From Galaxea fascicularis (Eukaryota; Cnidaria; Anthozoa; Scleractinia; Euphylliidae): a stretch of 64,000 bases of DNA. Where the stretch lies: NCBI GenBank assembly GCA_948470475.1, contig OX419341.1, forward strand, positions 5,850,353 through 5,914,352, in the 5' to 3' direction. The position numbers and the translations under genes are program-made. Below, piece by piece: positions 35,108-48,500 of the stretch (positions are counted from its first letter, which is position 1; each line of letters begins with the position of its first letter). The notes beneath the pieces are model-generated. The model made no database searches. It saw only the letters and a list, made by a program, of their open reading frames with translations, and was not told the origin of the DNA.

Positions 35108-37807
35108 TGACTGCTTTTTATGGCTGCCGTTTGGGAGAGAACTTTGGAGTACGCGGTATTTCATTCCTGAATTGCAGACAGGAAACGAGTGTAAGGGCAT
35201 CACGAAATTCTTTTCCCCAAAGTTGTCTTCGCCGGAAAGACTCTTTAGAAGGCGGAGTCGGGCGTAACTACGGCTCCCGTCTTTTGTCTTGTTAGCAACA
35301 GCCGATCTGCGGTGGACTTCTTTGAACACTAGGGGCAGTCGGTCCGGATGAACCTAACACGTCTGCGGAAAGGAAACTGCAGTAAAAAAACAAAACTCGA
35401 GAATGCCAATCTTGACGTGCTTTGGAGGTCCGCATAAAAGGTGCTGCAAATATTTCCGACAGATTCAAAATCGGAACTGGCTGCGACCCAAGCGAAGACT
35501 ACATGCATGGAGCTTTCATTTACAATTGACTATCGCAGCTGGACAAGGACAAAGAGGTGGGGCAAAGTTTCCGAACACACGCACAGACTCCGGAGAAATG
35601 AGCTCAGTGGGAAAAACGTTGCAAGATGGTGCACAAGTCATTTGTTGTTTGTCTCAGCAGAACTTTTGCTGCTATGAACAAGTTCAAAATCAATTGATTT
35701 TTTTACCTTTGAAATCTTTGGCATCTGTCAATATTAAACCTAGACTGGAGTTGTGACATACCAAGAGATTTTGTTTTCAATTTAAAATTGCTAAATGACT
35801 ATATCTCAACGGAGTTGAGCAGTTTTTACAGGTGAGGGATAAACTGATGTAAGAAAGTGAAAAACTTGTTTACACCTTTTATTCCACAACTTCAATCCTC
35901 AGATTTCGCCGGAAAGAACAATAATTTACTGTTTGTCAGATTTGAATTTTGCAGCCGTTCAAATTTTGTTTATATTTTGAATGGTAGAAGAATAATTTGC
36001 AACGGATTTCAAGTTTTGATGACCACATTTTAACAGGGGCTCGGTTTCCGCCAGGCCGTAAGTTACGCCTCGGGATGGACAATTTTGATTCTAGTCTCAT
36101 TTTACCAGTACTACCTATTAAAGGACCGAATGATTCGCATGATTGATGCACCGAAGGCGACGCAAATAGAATAACAAGATGTGCAAAGAAAGGCTCAAAG
36201 GTTAAATGCTTGTCGGCATTATCAATGGACACCCTTTGGACACAGCAGTGAGAATTATGTGGTGCTGATTCGTTTCTAGCGTTTCATTCTTGCACGTTGC
36301 AATGTCATGTCAATCATGCTGCTTATTTTCCCTGCTTCTCTCCTTGATGATCCAATCCCCTAACGAGAACATCCAGATGATTTCATCCCCAAGTGCCTGG
36401 GTGGTAGCCGTCTTTGTTGCTCTTGCATTCATTTTTTTTCCAAAGTAAATTGAGCCAGCCGGGAGGAGGTCATCAGCTAGTAAGTATCAATCATTATTTG
36501 ACCGGACAGAAAACTTTTGGCACGGCTCGGATAAAAATGGTACGCGTATACCAAAAAAACAAAAGGTTCTGCACGGTGAAAGTCGGCGTTAAAGCTGTAT
36601 TTTAGATATGGTTTTATCCAGGGACATAGTTTTAACCCCTAGTCCTGGAATTTGAATTCGGCATAAGGTGTCTCGCTAGGATTTCTCGACATACCCTTCC
36701 CAGACAGGTAAAATACGTGTCATGAATCATGAAAATAAACAAATAAAAATGGCTAAGCTGTTTTTGGAGTTGTTTTCACAAATAGCAAACTAAATCCCTT
36801 TCTTCACACGACCCCACAAGCCATGTGCTTTAAACCCTATCGTGTTTAAATAAAGGATATGTATATATGTATGGGGATCACAGCTTGAAGAAATTGCTGT
36901 GTTAGAGTGCAAATGTTAATTGTACTGCACACATGAACGTGTATTAAAACATGACAAAGGTAGAGTTGCTTATCATTATTATAGTATTTCCACACGTATG
37001 ATGGCCCCGGTATAATTTAGTATTCAGATTATTGTACGTTATGTACACTTTCAGCAAATACAAAAATGTCGTATTCTAATTCGTGTGGTACAAGAATAAA
37101 CATTGTTTTAACGTCAAATTTTAATTTTAAAATTTGTAAAAGAAGTGTTCAAGATGCATTAAAAACAAGGGAAATAGTTATTCCTGATAAATATCATACC
37201 CTAAGATTTCAATACTCACACTTCTGCTAGGAAAACTTAAATAACGAATCAAAAGACGCCTTTAAAATTTATAAAAAATTATCATCATCATCATCATCAC
37301 TATCTATCTTAAATTCAGAAAAAAATACAATTTGAAAGCGGTGTGATTTTTTAAGCATGGTCTGTGGAATCAGGTCTTACGTCAGTATCTTTTAACTATA
37401 AGAATTTGTGCGTGCCTTTTTTTACACTGTCAACGATATTCCTGTGTTAGTGTGCCTATGCCTGAAGGGTCCTGAAGGTGTATTTTATTTGTAGCGAAAT
37501 TAAAAAATAGAAAGAGTCTATCTAGTGATTATTTGAGATTCAAAGTCATCTGAGTTTCTTGGACTATTAAAATCGCACGGCATAATTTATTCAGCTTATT
37601 TGTGCTCAAGACAAGGTCACATTATTCTCAAATTGGCCATTTTCGCTCACGCAATTTTGCGTGTACAGTATTTTTCGTTTTGATTTGTTCGTCCTTACTT
37701 AGCGCTGTGCCTTGAACAATGAAATTTCTGTCGATCGTTTTGTATTATGTTTTAAGGTAAAAATAAAAATTTCGGAACGCCACGAACAAACAAAAAAAAT
37801 TTTTTTC
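35108..37807. other. Intergenic region downstream of SDAD1
   Basis: No gene seen. The first few hundred bases will include the SDAD1 3' UTR. An ATCATCATC microsatellite lies at about 37281-37301. Several short open frames occur but none shows a recognisable domain or splice-consistent partner. Confidence 0.5.
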
Positions 37808-37879
37808 AGGTCCCACCGAGATTTGAACTCGGATCGTGAGATTCAGAGTCTCAAGTGCTAACCGTTACACCATGGGACC
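37808..37879 (-). tRNA. tRNA-Gln (anticodon CTG)
   Basis: This is a 72-nt minus-strand gene. The acceptor stem is GGTCCC/GGGACC, the A box includes GGTGTAACGGTTAGCAC, and the anticodon arm is TGAGA-CTCTGAA-TCTCA with anticodon CTG. The B box lies in GAGTTCAAATCTC, and the discriminator base is T. The sequence differs from the usual animal tRNA-Gln mainly by compensated stem changes. A run of eight T on the minus strand at 37799-37792 is the expected Pol III terminator. There is no intron and no SINE body, so it is probably a functional gene. Confidence 0.93.
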
Positions 37880-38383
37880 ACCATAATGCATCTGCGGCAA
37901 TATTAAAGATTTAATGTTTTGTCTTCTTTTGGTGAATTGTCGTATGATTTCCGTGATCCGATCTCTAGGTGTGCCGTCATCGGCACGCAAACCTCGTAAA
38001 GCTGTCTGCCAAATTTGGAACACTTACGATATTACGAAGGATGCGTCAACCAAATAAGGGAAATCAATAACAATGAAGCTTGATGTTTCCCTAGCGACAG
38101 CCTCCTGGGTCATAAAAAACGGTGCAATGACCTCATTTCCTATTTTAACACAATACTCGTTGACTGGAGCTATGAACAAGAAAGTTGTGCACGAAATACT
38201 CTCGGAGAAGTTCTTGACAAGCGACAGTTGCTTTTGAGAACTCAGCTGATTTTGTTGGCGTTCAAATTCGCGTCAGAGCGAAAGCCGCAGCGATCGATCT
38301 TTGCGGCTTTGTGTCTCCGCGGTGTCTTGGCTTTGCAAACTGCTCTGATTTCCGATTTGCGATCTGAAATTGCGCCGAGAATT
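37880..38383. other. 5' region of the OST-Pointed gene
   Basis: No separate gene seen. An upstream ORF of 21 codons (38172-38237) precedes the inferred start at 38384. The frame of the inferred start is open back to 38228 but has no earlier ATG there, so the first exon coding part is short. Confidence 0.4.
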
Positions 38384-41300
38384 ATGGGCGACCCTGTCAC
38401 TGTACGGTAAGTATCTGAACTGAAAAGGCCATTTCTTAGTCGTATGGGCTTTCATTATTTTTAATCAGTTCTTGTTTTAGCTCAGCCCTCAGCAATTTGG
38501 CCGAGTTCCATTTTTGTTTTCTCTCTCATCAGTGTACTGATCGACGACGGAACACCACGAAGTCCGTTCCCTCTGCGTATACATCTTTCCCTGACGGTGT
38601 TCAGACTAAAGCAAATGATAGAAGCACAAGAGGGTTTTACTGTTGGCGAACAAGAAGTTTTCTTTCATGGACGCCCGGTAACTAGACCACTTTCGAAGTA
38701 AATTCTAGAATTCGAAAGCTGGTTTGGAATTCTTTCATGCGCGCCGCGCGAGACGACAATGCAGTAACACGCGTGCAGTGCTTATGAGAGTCACGCCGGT
38801 TGCAGAGCACGCTTTGGAGATTTTCACTTAACTGTCGTTTCCTTTCCATCACTTGGTGTCAGTATTGTATATCTTAATCATTCTGTGCACGTAGGCTTGC
38901 TGCTAATCGAATTTCAGCCCTAGGCGGTGCTTCTATTTCGTTTTTGTTTTCTTGTAGAGCGGTCCAGTGTGTTTAAGTTCATTCAAAAGCAGTTTTTCGG
39001 TGGTTAAAAGAGGGCAATCGCAGCGAAATTTATTGCGAATTTTTGCACAGCCGTGCTCGGGAAAGCTGCACCGTATAGAGGGAAAGATTTGGAAATGCTT
39101 AATGCTGACGACAATTTGGCGATATAAAATTCACTCAGAACCCATATCAGCTCATAACGTGACCAAGCAGGACATAATGATCGTTTGGTATTGTGTGATA
39201 ATTTCGCCACCCAAGGCATGAGTTTCAATCGCTTGTCTTGACCGATATTCGCTGATGCTTGTTCTCCAGCTTCAAGATAACCTAACATTGGGACAACAAG
39301 ACGTGCAAGGAGATGCTCAAGTGGATATCAGGGTGAATTTCCAAGGTAAGTGTGTCTATGTGGACGACATTTATCACTATCAATTTTTGCCGCTTTCCCA
39401 ACTTCAGGAAGTTATCTTTCACATCGTGATCTACATGTGATGAGTAATGTCATAGATTTGTAAACACGCAGTAATTCCTTGGTTTTTCCATTTCTTCCGT
39501 TGTTGTAATTTGTAAAAGTGATACGAAGGCATTGCGTCGCCGGAGAATATGCTGTAATTAATTCTTTTCAAGTTAATGTGATTTGCGTAGGTTTTTGCGA
39601 TGGCGCCGTGTTCTTTTGTGTCGTTTCTTTCAAAGAACTTTTGTTCTCGCTTCAGGAAAATTTATTCGAAGACGCCCACAAAAATTTGTGTAATTTTGCG
39701 GTTTTTGACGACTCCAGATCAAGGAGTCTTGGTTGATTATCAAAGTATTTTGTTCCTGTCTGTTAAAAATGACAATTTTAATCTATCTGTCATGAAAATG
39801 CTATAATTTGATTTCGTTTCATTTTGAAGTACCACGAACAGTGCAGTGTTTTTGTTTAGTAGTAATTTGACTCGGATCGTTTTCGTGTAACGTTGTGGTG
39901 TGAATCTCGAACATAAAAGAGCTCTGTAATAGTTGCAGATTATTTTTTCAAATACAACCTATGAAAAAAAAAAAAAGCTGAAACAGACATTCGAAACGAA
40001 TCTCAAATTTACCTGAGGCAGATGTTAAGCTTCTATCCAGAGCTTAGTTAATAAATTTTTGTGTGGGCAGTGTGTGAACGTGTTCTGTTTACAGAATTTT
40101 TTTTTGTAATTGCTTTGTTTGCTCTTAACGCAATAATGGACAAAGTAATTCACGTACACTTTGACTAGAAAGATGTACGATTGTTTTTCATTGTATTTTG
40201 GTCATGTTCCGTTTGTTGTTTCAAATAGAAGTATCTTGAAGGTGAGCCTGTGCTCCTATCCTGTTGCTAGACTACATCTTTGTTTCCCAACGATTCGTTT
40301 GTGGTTTTCAGAATCGCCTTTGTTGTACCCCATTATTGCCCACGGAAATACATCGCATTACCATCCTTCTAAAAACCAACCCAGATTTCTCATATGCAGT
40401 AGCTGTTGAAGAAAGTTAACGCCTCTAAACAGCGCTCAACATTTTTTGAAAAAGTTGTGTTTTGGAGCTGTTCGTGATTTATCTTGAAAAAAATATTCTT
40501 AATATTTTATAACTGTGTGGGAGGTATTGCTAAAACCTTCAGGTACGCTGCCTCCATCCATCAAAAATAAAAATAATGCCTATGGCATTGACAAACATAG
40601 ATCTAGAGATTAACACCAAGCTGAAGGACTTTCTGCAGGGATTGCTTTCAAATTCATATAAGCTGTAAAAAGCAAGTGGGTTGCATTATTAATAATGGGA
40701 TAATTTTGATTGGTTACATGTAGCTAGGGCGTAGGTGTGTGAAACTGACTTTCCCAAGCTATACTTGGGGTTCAGAATTTTATGCTCCACTGAAAGTGCA
40801 TTTACAGTGCTGTACTGTTATGCAAAGGAAGCACAGTGAAAGAGAAACAGTTTTTTTATGTAATCTATTTTCATTTCAGCAGAATTTTGCTTTTCATTGC
40901 TAAAAATATATGTCTATTAAAAGAAACCACAGATTGTGTCTTAAACGTGTGCTTCTGTGAATAAGGGTAGAATAAACTTTTTTTAGAACCAATGCCCACA
41001 AGTGACGTAAATGTTGTTCTCTTCTCCTAACCAATATATAATGTCATCAACAGTTAAGTGTCTTTAATTAGAATGTAAGATTAGTGACGTCAAAAGTCTT
41101 AGGACTTAGATCAGTCACTTACAGTGTACATTACACAAACAATATTCCTTTCTGCAAATCATTTTTTCAAGGTTTTTGGTTCCTCTCCATTTTAAATGTG
41201 TCTGATAAATAAGTTCTGTAGATTCACCAGCATTTTGTGACTGTTTTTATGATATTGTTTAAGTGTTGCACAGTTTTAACAGTGGTCAATCTAAGTGAAC

Positions 41301-42822
41301 TAAGAGAGTAAAGTCCAAAATGAGCTCTTTATTGTCCTTTGAAAAAATATTGATTATTGAAAGCAAAAGTTAGCTAAATTTTTCTGATGTTGGTTTTGTG
41401 TTATTGTTGGTGAACAGTATTCAGGACATAGCGATCAATATTTTAACCACGTTTTTCTTATTGCCTTTTTTTTTTCTCTGATAACAAGTCTCTTGATTAT
41501 TCCTATTTCATCCCCTGCAGCTTTTTTAGAAAATGTAACACCCAGCTACTCGTTTGCCAAAATGCTACAAGACTGTCTGTAGTTAGTCTACCAAGATCTT
41601 ATTACTGTTCTCACACATTACAAGACAGCTTCAGGAGGGCTTCTCTTACTACAATATTTGAATCTTGTTCTTGCAAGTGAAGGGGGACAACTTGTAAGAG
41701 GGTTTTTTTTTTAGTTTTGCGTGACTAGTAACCCTAACTGTTGTAAGAGTGGAGGCTATTGGTGAACACAATTCAACTGAATTTTTGTAGTGAAGTTCTC
41801 AATGTTAATTTCTATTTTTGTGTAGACATCCCGTCACCAACAAGGAAGAAGGGCAGCACGTCAACTTCTGAAGACTGTGTCGTGCCAGATATTGATGATG
41901 AGGATAATGTGTTCAATTTTGAGCAGCCCAGAGTCCCAGCTGGTATGTATTGTACTTGCATAATATACAGTTTGTGCACTGAAAGACACAGTTTTTCCCT
42001 CAGAAGGTGATACGAATTCCTTCCTAAAGGCAGTTGGCATAGTTTGACACAATCAGTACAGTGTACATTATTTTGGCATACACTGTAGAACATCTTCCAG
42101 CTGATTTTGTTTAGGAAATGTGCTAGGACATAGTGGCCTCTACCGAATTAAGAATGCTACCACTTGTCACCTGTGTACATGTTATACTAGTCAAGATGAG
42201 TTCCTTAGTTGTTGTATCCATTTCACTAAATAAATCCAAAGTGACAGGTTGTATGGTCAGTTTTGTAACAAGAATTTCTTAGGGAAGATGTGCTGTGTTA
42301 AACATGAGGATCTCAATATAAAGCCTACCTGCCTACTTGGTCCTTACCTGTGACTGTAATTTTAGCTTTTAAAATAATTATAACCTGGTTACAGCTTCGC
42401 ACAGGTCTTGGGTCTTGCGTTAAAGACCCATTCAAGGCTGAATTTCATCCTTCATTTCAAACAGTCTTTGCTAGTGCTTTGAAAATCACTGGGCATCTTT
42501 AACACTCAATAATTTGAGTGAATAACCTGTGCTTAAATGTTTCCTATTAGATCCCAGAGTTTGGAATAAATGGGAGGTTATGGAATGGCTCAAATGGGCG
42601 ACTGACAGATACAGCATAAGAGACGTCACTGCTGACAAGTTCTTGATGAATGGAAAAGGCTTATGTATGTTGTCTTTGGAAGGGTTCCTTTATAGAGTTC
42701 CAAGAGGTGGAGAAATTTTGCACAGTGATTTCAATAAGCGAGTGACTGCTGCGGTGGAGCAGTCTCGGCATTTGCAGAGCTATCTCAACCCTGGGGCATC
42801 AAACTTTTACTATGTTTACTAA
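38384..42822 (+). CDS. GABP-alpha-like OST domain plus SAM/Pointed domain protein lacking an ETS domain
   Basis: Exons 38384-38406, 38533-38677, 39270-39345, 41826-41942 and 42551-42822 join in frame at GT-AG sites (633 nt, 210 residues). Residues about 5-83 form a ubiquitin-like domain (VRVLIDDG, RLKQMIEAQEGF, DVQGDAQVDIRVNFQG) that aligns in pattern with the OST domain known at the N terminus of GABP-alpha. An acidic/Ser linker follows. Residues about 122-195 are a SAM/Pointed domain (WEVMEWLKWA, FLMNGKGLCMLSLEGF, RVPRGGEIL). The protein then ends NFYYVY and stop; no ETS-like exon is visible in the 2.5 kb to the BEL element or beyond. GABP-alpha normally continues to an ETS DNA-binding domain, so this one should not bind DNA alone. 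By analogy with Drosophila Mae/EDL, a Pointed-only regulator, it may modulate ETS factors; that is inference. A lost or alternatively spliced ETS exon outside the window is the alternative. Confidence 0.78.
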
Positions 42823-45222
42823 GAAAACAGATAATTTATTTGACAAAGTACTAACTATTGAATAGAGAGTATGATATAATGTGGGCAGGCCCTGTTGAGA
42901 GGCTGCATGCATTGAATGTACATTATTTAAACAAAAGGCTATCTTCTGTATATATATTGAAATTTTCATTTGGGATCTGGGTTTGCTTTTGTCATTCTGC
43001 TTCTGTGTACACGTATCTCTAGAGAATGCCATGCAGCCTAGGTTTTGCTTCAGAGGTAGAGGCAAAGAATTTGCGCAATGATTTATAGTTCGAGGCATTT
43101 GAAAATGGGATATGTTATTAATTTATTTAATACAAGAAAGCACACTTTGTCATTCTTTAGGGGCATTATCAACCTGAAAAAATAGAGTTAATCTTGCTCC
43201 TTTCTTGCAGACAGTTTTTTTAAAGTATGGAATGATAAACACATTAAGATTCTGCTGGTAAAAATTATTTCAGGTTAAAAAACAATACATTTTGTTGTAT
43301 CTGAATAAAATTAATGCTTCTGATGGGAGCACACATCAGCTTCTATGATTTACATCTTTGTCTTTTTTGGGTTCACTGGAATCAGTTTGGTGGAATTGGG
43401 CCATTTACATTATATGTCCCAGCAAAAGTTGTCTGTTTGTTCAAGCTCCATTCAGCATTAAAATGCTTGCTGGTTGTGCAAACTGTAACCGAAAATTGGT
43501 CATGACACCATTGTGGATCAATGGATTGTTTGTTTACAGTAAATGCCAGAATGGATCTTCACTAGAGAATGGCAAATTGTGATGTACATGTACATCTGTA
43601 GTTCTGCTTTGCAGGTCTCCAGGTTAAAAGGTGTAACTGCCTGTTTGCAGATTGAAAGTTGAGCCATTCTTTTTCTTGCTTGTTTCTGCATTGATTTTCT
43701 TAAACTCAGTTTTATTGAAGAAAAGGGTAAGGGTTTGTAGAATAGTCCTAACAGCTTTAGATTGTGACATCTTTTCTTCATTTGAGCACCAAGATCAACA
43801 CCCATGATCTCCTTAATATTCCTTGTTTTTCTTTTGCTTTGGATGGGAGAGTCTTTGTTGCTATTTCATTTATTTAACTTCGAGTTAGATTATCTGCAGT
43901 TTCTATTCCCCTTAGTTTTATCAACAATAGTTTTGATCAAGCTGTGATAAAGAAATCTTGTGAGATCTTGTAGGGGCTCATTGGGTTAATTATTATTGTG
44001 CAATTGAAATTTGACGATGGGCGCTAGAAATCCAACCTGCTGCCAAAAGCATTGCTTTAAATTCTAGAAGCTGTTTTTGAACTCTGATTGGGTAATCTGT
44101 GTTTATTAGACCCAGTTTAACAATGTGCACAGCATAGTATCCACACTAGCTCGCCCAACACAAAAAATTGGTGTTGTCAACAATTTTGAAGTGAGACCAT
44201 GGAGATGGCAAGGTGGAGCACACTGATTTCGTGAATTGTTTTATTGTGTCCAGGCTTTGACTTCCAATACACATTCTATTCTTCTTTTTCTTCTTCGTCG
44301 TCGTCGTTGTTTTCTTCATGTGGACTTGTATTAAATTGAAAAGGTTTAGTAGACCTGAAGGGACTTGTCCAGATATTTAACTTAGCATAGCTAATTCTTT
44401 TTGCTGTCTGACCTCCTTTCGGTTAAAAGAGAATTTTAAACTATTTACATTTACACAGTATGGGAGGAATTTATTTGCTTCAATTTAAGATCACATATAT
44501 TTGCTGTAAGTATTAGCTACTAAAGTCATTAATTAAATTTAATTGTCAACAAGAGAAACAAGAAAATAACAATAACAAAGAAATTTTTTGCGGAATTGGA
44601 ATATTAATTAAATGAATTTTAACAATTTATCGCAAAAGTCGCAGCTTTGCTTTGCACGGAAAAAATCTCTCAATGGTTAAATTTCATTGCTTTTAACTTT
44701 TTTTTTCCTTGAAAAAGGAGAATGTACTAAGAACTAGTTGTCAAACAACATTCATCTTTCTTGACGATCACTTCGGTTTTACTGAGCCGAGTTGTACTTG
44801 CGACTAATGAAGTAATAAAATTCTTTGGCTCACTTAATTGTCTCGCATTTATTATTAAAAACTTGATCATTGGATAATTTGGAATTAGCGAGTTTTGATT
44901 GGCCATTGCACCATGTCCAACCAGCGGCTCTTGCAAAAAGAAATAACAATTTAGCAATGATTTTTGTTTCTTTGAGAAAACAATTGACCCACTGATAGTA
45001 TGGGCGGATTACAGTTTACTGGGGGGCCTGAGGTGTGATTGGCTGTCTATCATCGGATATCGCGCTGCGCACTCGTGGAACTTAAACATGGGAAAGAGAA
45101 GTGAGAATCAAAGCTGTTTTACTTGCCAGTACTTGCGTAGGACTCTTGAAGACTCAACTGAACCAAAAGCTCATCGTGTGGCATTGTTGCAAAAAAAAAA
45201 AATTGAAACCAATTTTATTGAC
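42823..45222. other. 3' UTR and intergenic region before the retrotransposon
   Basis: No gene seen. A poly(A) signal AATAAA at 43304-43309 is the first good candidate for the OST-Pointed transcript. The remainder is AT-rich. I searched by eye for ETS-domain coding sequence and found none. Confidence 0.5.
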
Positions 45223-45288
45223 AGCAATGAAAATGTGGTGCTTGTGGGATGTGGCTTAGAGTGAAAATAATACCTCTAAAGTTAATGT

Positions 45289-45534
45289 TGTCGAGAAGAT
45301 TTAGAACACTTCATGAACCTTGAACTGAACGGCTAGTTTTGCTTCTGTTTTATTGTTAAATTTAAGTGTTTAAGTTATGCGTGGGAACTGGACCCCAGTC
45401 TTGGCTTCAGGGGCTTGAACTCCCCGCAGTTATGTTAATAAAACCATGTGCTTTGGAATCGGCCATCTTTGTTGTGGTTCTTTAGTTCCTCCATTCCTTT
45501 ATCACCCTTTCTCAGTCGTTTTATCTCATTGACA
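45289..45534 (+). repeat. 5' LTR of the BEL/Pao element
   Basis: 246 bp, TG...CA ends. It contains AATAAA at 45437-45442, the likely poly(A) signal. It is indistinguishable by eye from the 3' LTR. Confidence 0.95.
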
Positions 45535-45535
45535 T

Positions 45536-45552
45536 TGGTGCAGGGACCAGGA
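45536..45552 (+). other. Primer-binding site of the BEL/Pao element
   Basis: TGGTGCAGGGACCAGGA begins two bases after the 5' LTR and starts with TGG, as expected for pairing with the CCA end of a tRNA. The primer tRNA was not identified. The region runs into the gag start codon at 45552. Confidence 0.65.
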
Positions 45553-48500
45553 TGGAGGGACTGTCGCGATTAACAGCATCTAGAGGAGGTTACAGGTCGC
45601 ATCTAACGAAACTTCAAAACAAACTAGACGAAATCATGGAGGGCGAAATCGATGCTGTACAACGAGCCACACTGATAATGTACATGGAGCAACTTCAACG
45701 GAAGGGAGAGAAACTGTCACAGTTAGACACTGAAATTGCCGCACTCCTCGACAAACCGGAAGACCTCGAAAGGGAAATCTTCGAATCCGAAGACATACAG
45801 AACTCAATCATGGAAAGAATCTGCGTAATCAAAGCAACGCTTGAGGTCACACAACAGATACCTGTCACGACTCCCACTCTACCGGAGCAAGATATTCAAC
45901 CATCAACCATAGATGACAACCCGGAGTCTACGGAGGTTATTACTGGCTCAGAAAACTCACCCCCAACTTCACAAATATCGCAGTCAGGGGCGTCGGTGAA
46001 CACAAATGTAATTGCCAATTCAACGTCGTCCGGATCTCCAGAGAACGCAAATGTGGTTACCCATTCAACACCGTCAGGAGCCTCGGTGAGTACATATCAC
46101 AATGTTAGTCGTCTTCCTAAACTCACCTTACCAATGTTTGATGGAAATTCCCTCCACTGGCAATCGTTTTGGGATTCATACAAAGCAGCTGTACATGACA
46201 ATTCTAGTTTGAGTGACATTCAGAAATTCAATTATTTGAAAGCTCAAATCCATGGTGATGCTTCAAGGTCCATTGCTGGATTTCCCCTTACCAGTGCCAA
46301 TTACCTCAGAAGTATTGAGTTATTGGAAGAGAGATTTGGTCAACCACATCGAATTATTAATGCTCACATGGAAGCATTGTTGAATTTACCAAGCCCAACA
46401 AACCGCTTAGCCAATTTGAGACATTTCTATGACACCATGGAAACCCACATACGTGGCCTTGAAGCATTGGGGAAGTCTCATGAATCCTATGGAGACATTC
46501 TAGTGCCAATTATTCAAAGGAAATTGCCCATAGATCTTAAAAGAAACCTAGCAAGGGAGCATGCCAACAAGGAATGGAAATTGGATGAACTACGTAAGGC
46601 TATACTAAAGGAAGTTGAAATACTAGAAGCAGGGCAGAACATGACTGATACCCGTGACTCCATCACCCCCACACCCACTGCTGCGTTTCTTGCTGGGTCA
46701 AAGGGGAAGCCTGTACCCCCCAGTGGGAATCACTCCGCAACCAAACGAGAATGTGCTTACTGTAAGGGGCCACACAACCCATGGGAGTGCACTAAGGTGA
46801 CAGATCTTCAGAGAAGACATGACATTATTCGTGAGTCCCGTTTATGTTTCAATTGTTTTGGTCGCCATCGAGTATCCAATTGCCAATCAAGGAACCGTTG
46901 CAGAATTTGTCACCGAAAACACCACACCACCCTGTGTATTGGAGGCATCCAACCAGCCACACCCTCACTCAGCTCTGTTGTTAGTAGTACTAATACCATG
47001 CAGGAGATCGAACCAGAACCTGTCACTCCCCCAGTGGCAAGTGTCCACACCGTTCAACAGAAAGACAGTCAACGCATGTCAACACTATTGAAAACGGCTA
47101 TAGCCCCAGTTCAACATCATGGAAGGGAAATTAGTGCCCGCATACTCTTTGACGAGGGTTCACAACGTTCCTTCATTACAAATGATTTGGCCCAACGACT
47201 ACACTTAACACATGACAGAGAGGACACCATATCCCTGTCTGCATTTGGTGGCACATCAACCTCAGTAAAACGCGTTAAGGTAGCTACCATCCACTTGCAA
47301 ACTGATCAAGGAGATACTGTTCCCATTGAAGTAATCATTGTTCCCACAATAGCGACACCTCTTCAAAACCACATGACAGTCGATCTGCAAAACTTACCAC
47401 ACCTTCAGGGACTCAAATTGGCACACCCGATTTCTGACAACGACCTCTTCGAAATTGACCTCTTGATAGGCGCTGATCATTACTGGAACATTGTGGAAGA
47501 TCACATAGTAAGGGGACGTGGTCCTACTGCAGCTAAGTCCAAGATCGGTTACCTGCTATCTGGACCAGTACCCAACCTCGCTCGATACACTACACCACAA
47601 ACATCCATCTTGCATGTCATGACAGCACACAAGCAGGATGAATATGAACTTGAACGCTTCTGGAACTTAGAATCAGTTGGCATTCAGCCCCATGAAATCA
47701 CTGACAAGAACACTGATTTCTTGCGCGACTATCAAGATACTTCCATTACTCTGAAAGAGAAAGGTTACTCCGCCAAACTTCCTTGGAAATCAGACCACCC
47801 ACCACTTCCTACTAATGCTGACATCACAGAAAAAAGAACTCGTTCCATGGTGCGTCATCTAGCAAAGGACCCACAAAAACTCAAGATGTACAATGACATC
47901 ATTGTTGATCAGGAGAATCGAGGTTTCATCGAGAGAGTGGGCAACCCACAAACAAGTGAGGGCAAATGTCATTACATCCCACATCATGCTGTGTTAAAGG
48001 ATTCTTCTACCACACCCATTCGTATCGTGTATGACTGCAGCTGTCGACAGTCTCAAGCCCAACCAAGCCTAAATGACTGCCTGTTGGCCGGACCACCTAT
48101 TGCTAATGACTTGACTGCCATCCTGCTCCGCTTCCGCCGCCACAAATACGCCTTCACCGCCGATATCGAGAAAGCATTCCTCAACGTTACTCTTGATGAA
48201 GGCGATAGGGATGCCACGCGCTTTTACTGGTTGAAGGACCCCAGTAATCCAGAGAGTGACTTTGTTGTCTATCGCTTTAAAGCCATCTTGTTTGGTGCTT
48301 CAAGCTCCCCGTTCATACTCAACGCTACTATTGATAAGCATCTAACTAATTGCAGTGACCCCGTCGCAGACGACATGAGAAAGAACATCTATGTTGATGA
48401 TCTTCTTTCCGGAGTCCACCAAGAAGACGACGGCATAGTATATTACCAGCACGCCAGGTCATTAATGTCCCCAGTCGGTTTCAACCTACGTTCTTGGACA

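Noticed and set aside
37281..37301. ATCATC run resembling a CRISPR-like or satellite array
   Set aside because: A simple trinucleotide microsatellite of about seven units, with no spacers.
42823..45222. Search for a missing ETS exon downstream of the Pointed exon
   Set aside because: No LWQFL-like or ETS recognition-helix coding sequence was seen in any frame, so none is annotated.
46819..47091. 90-codon overlapping frame within the BEL ORF
   Set aside because: Alternate-frame shadow of the gag-pol ORF; the main frame has the zinc knuckles here.
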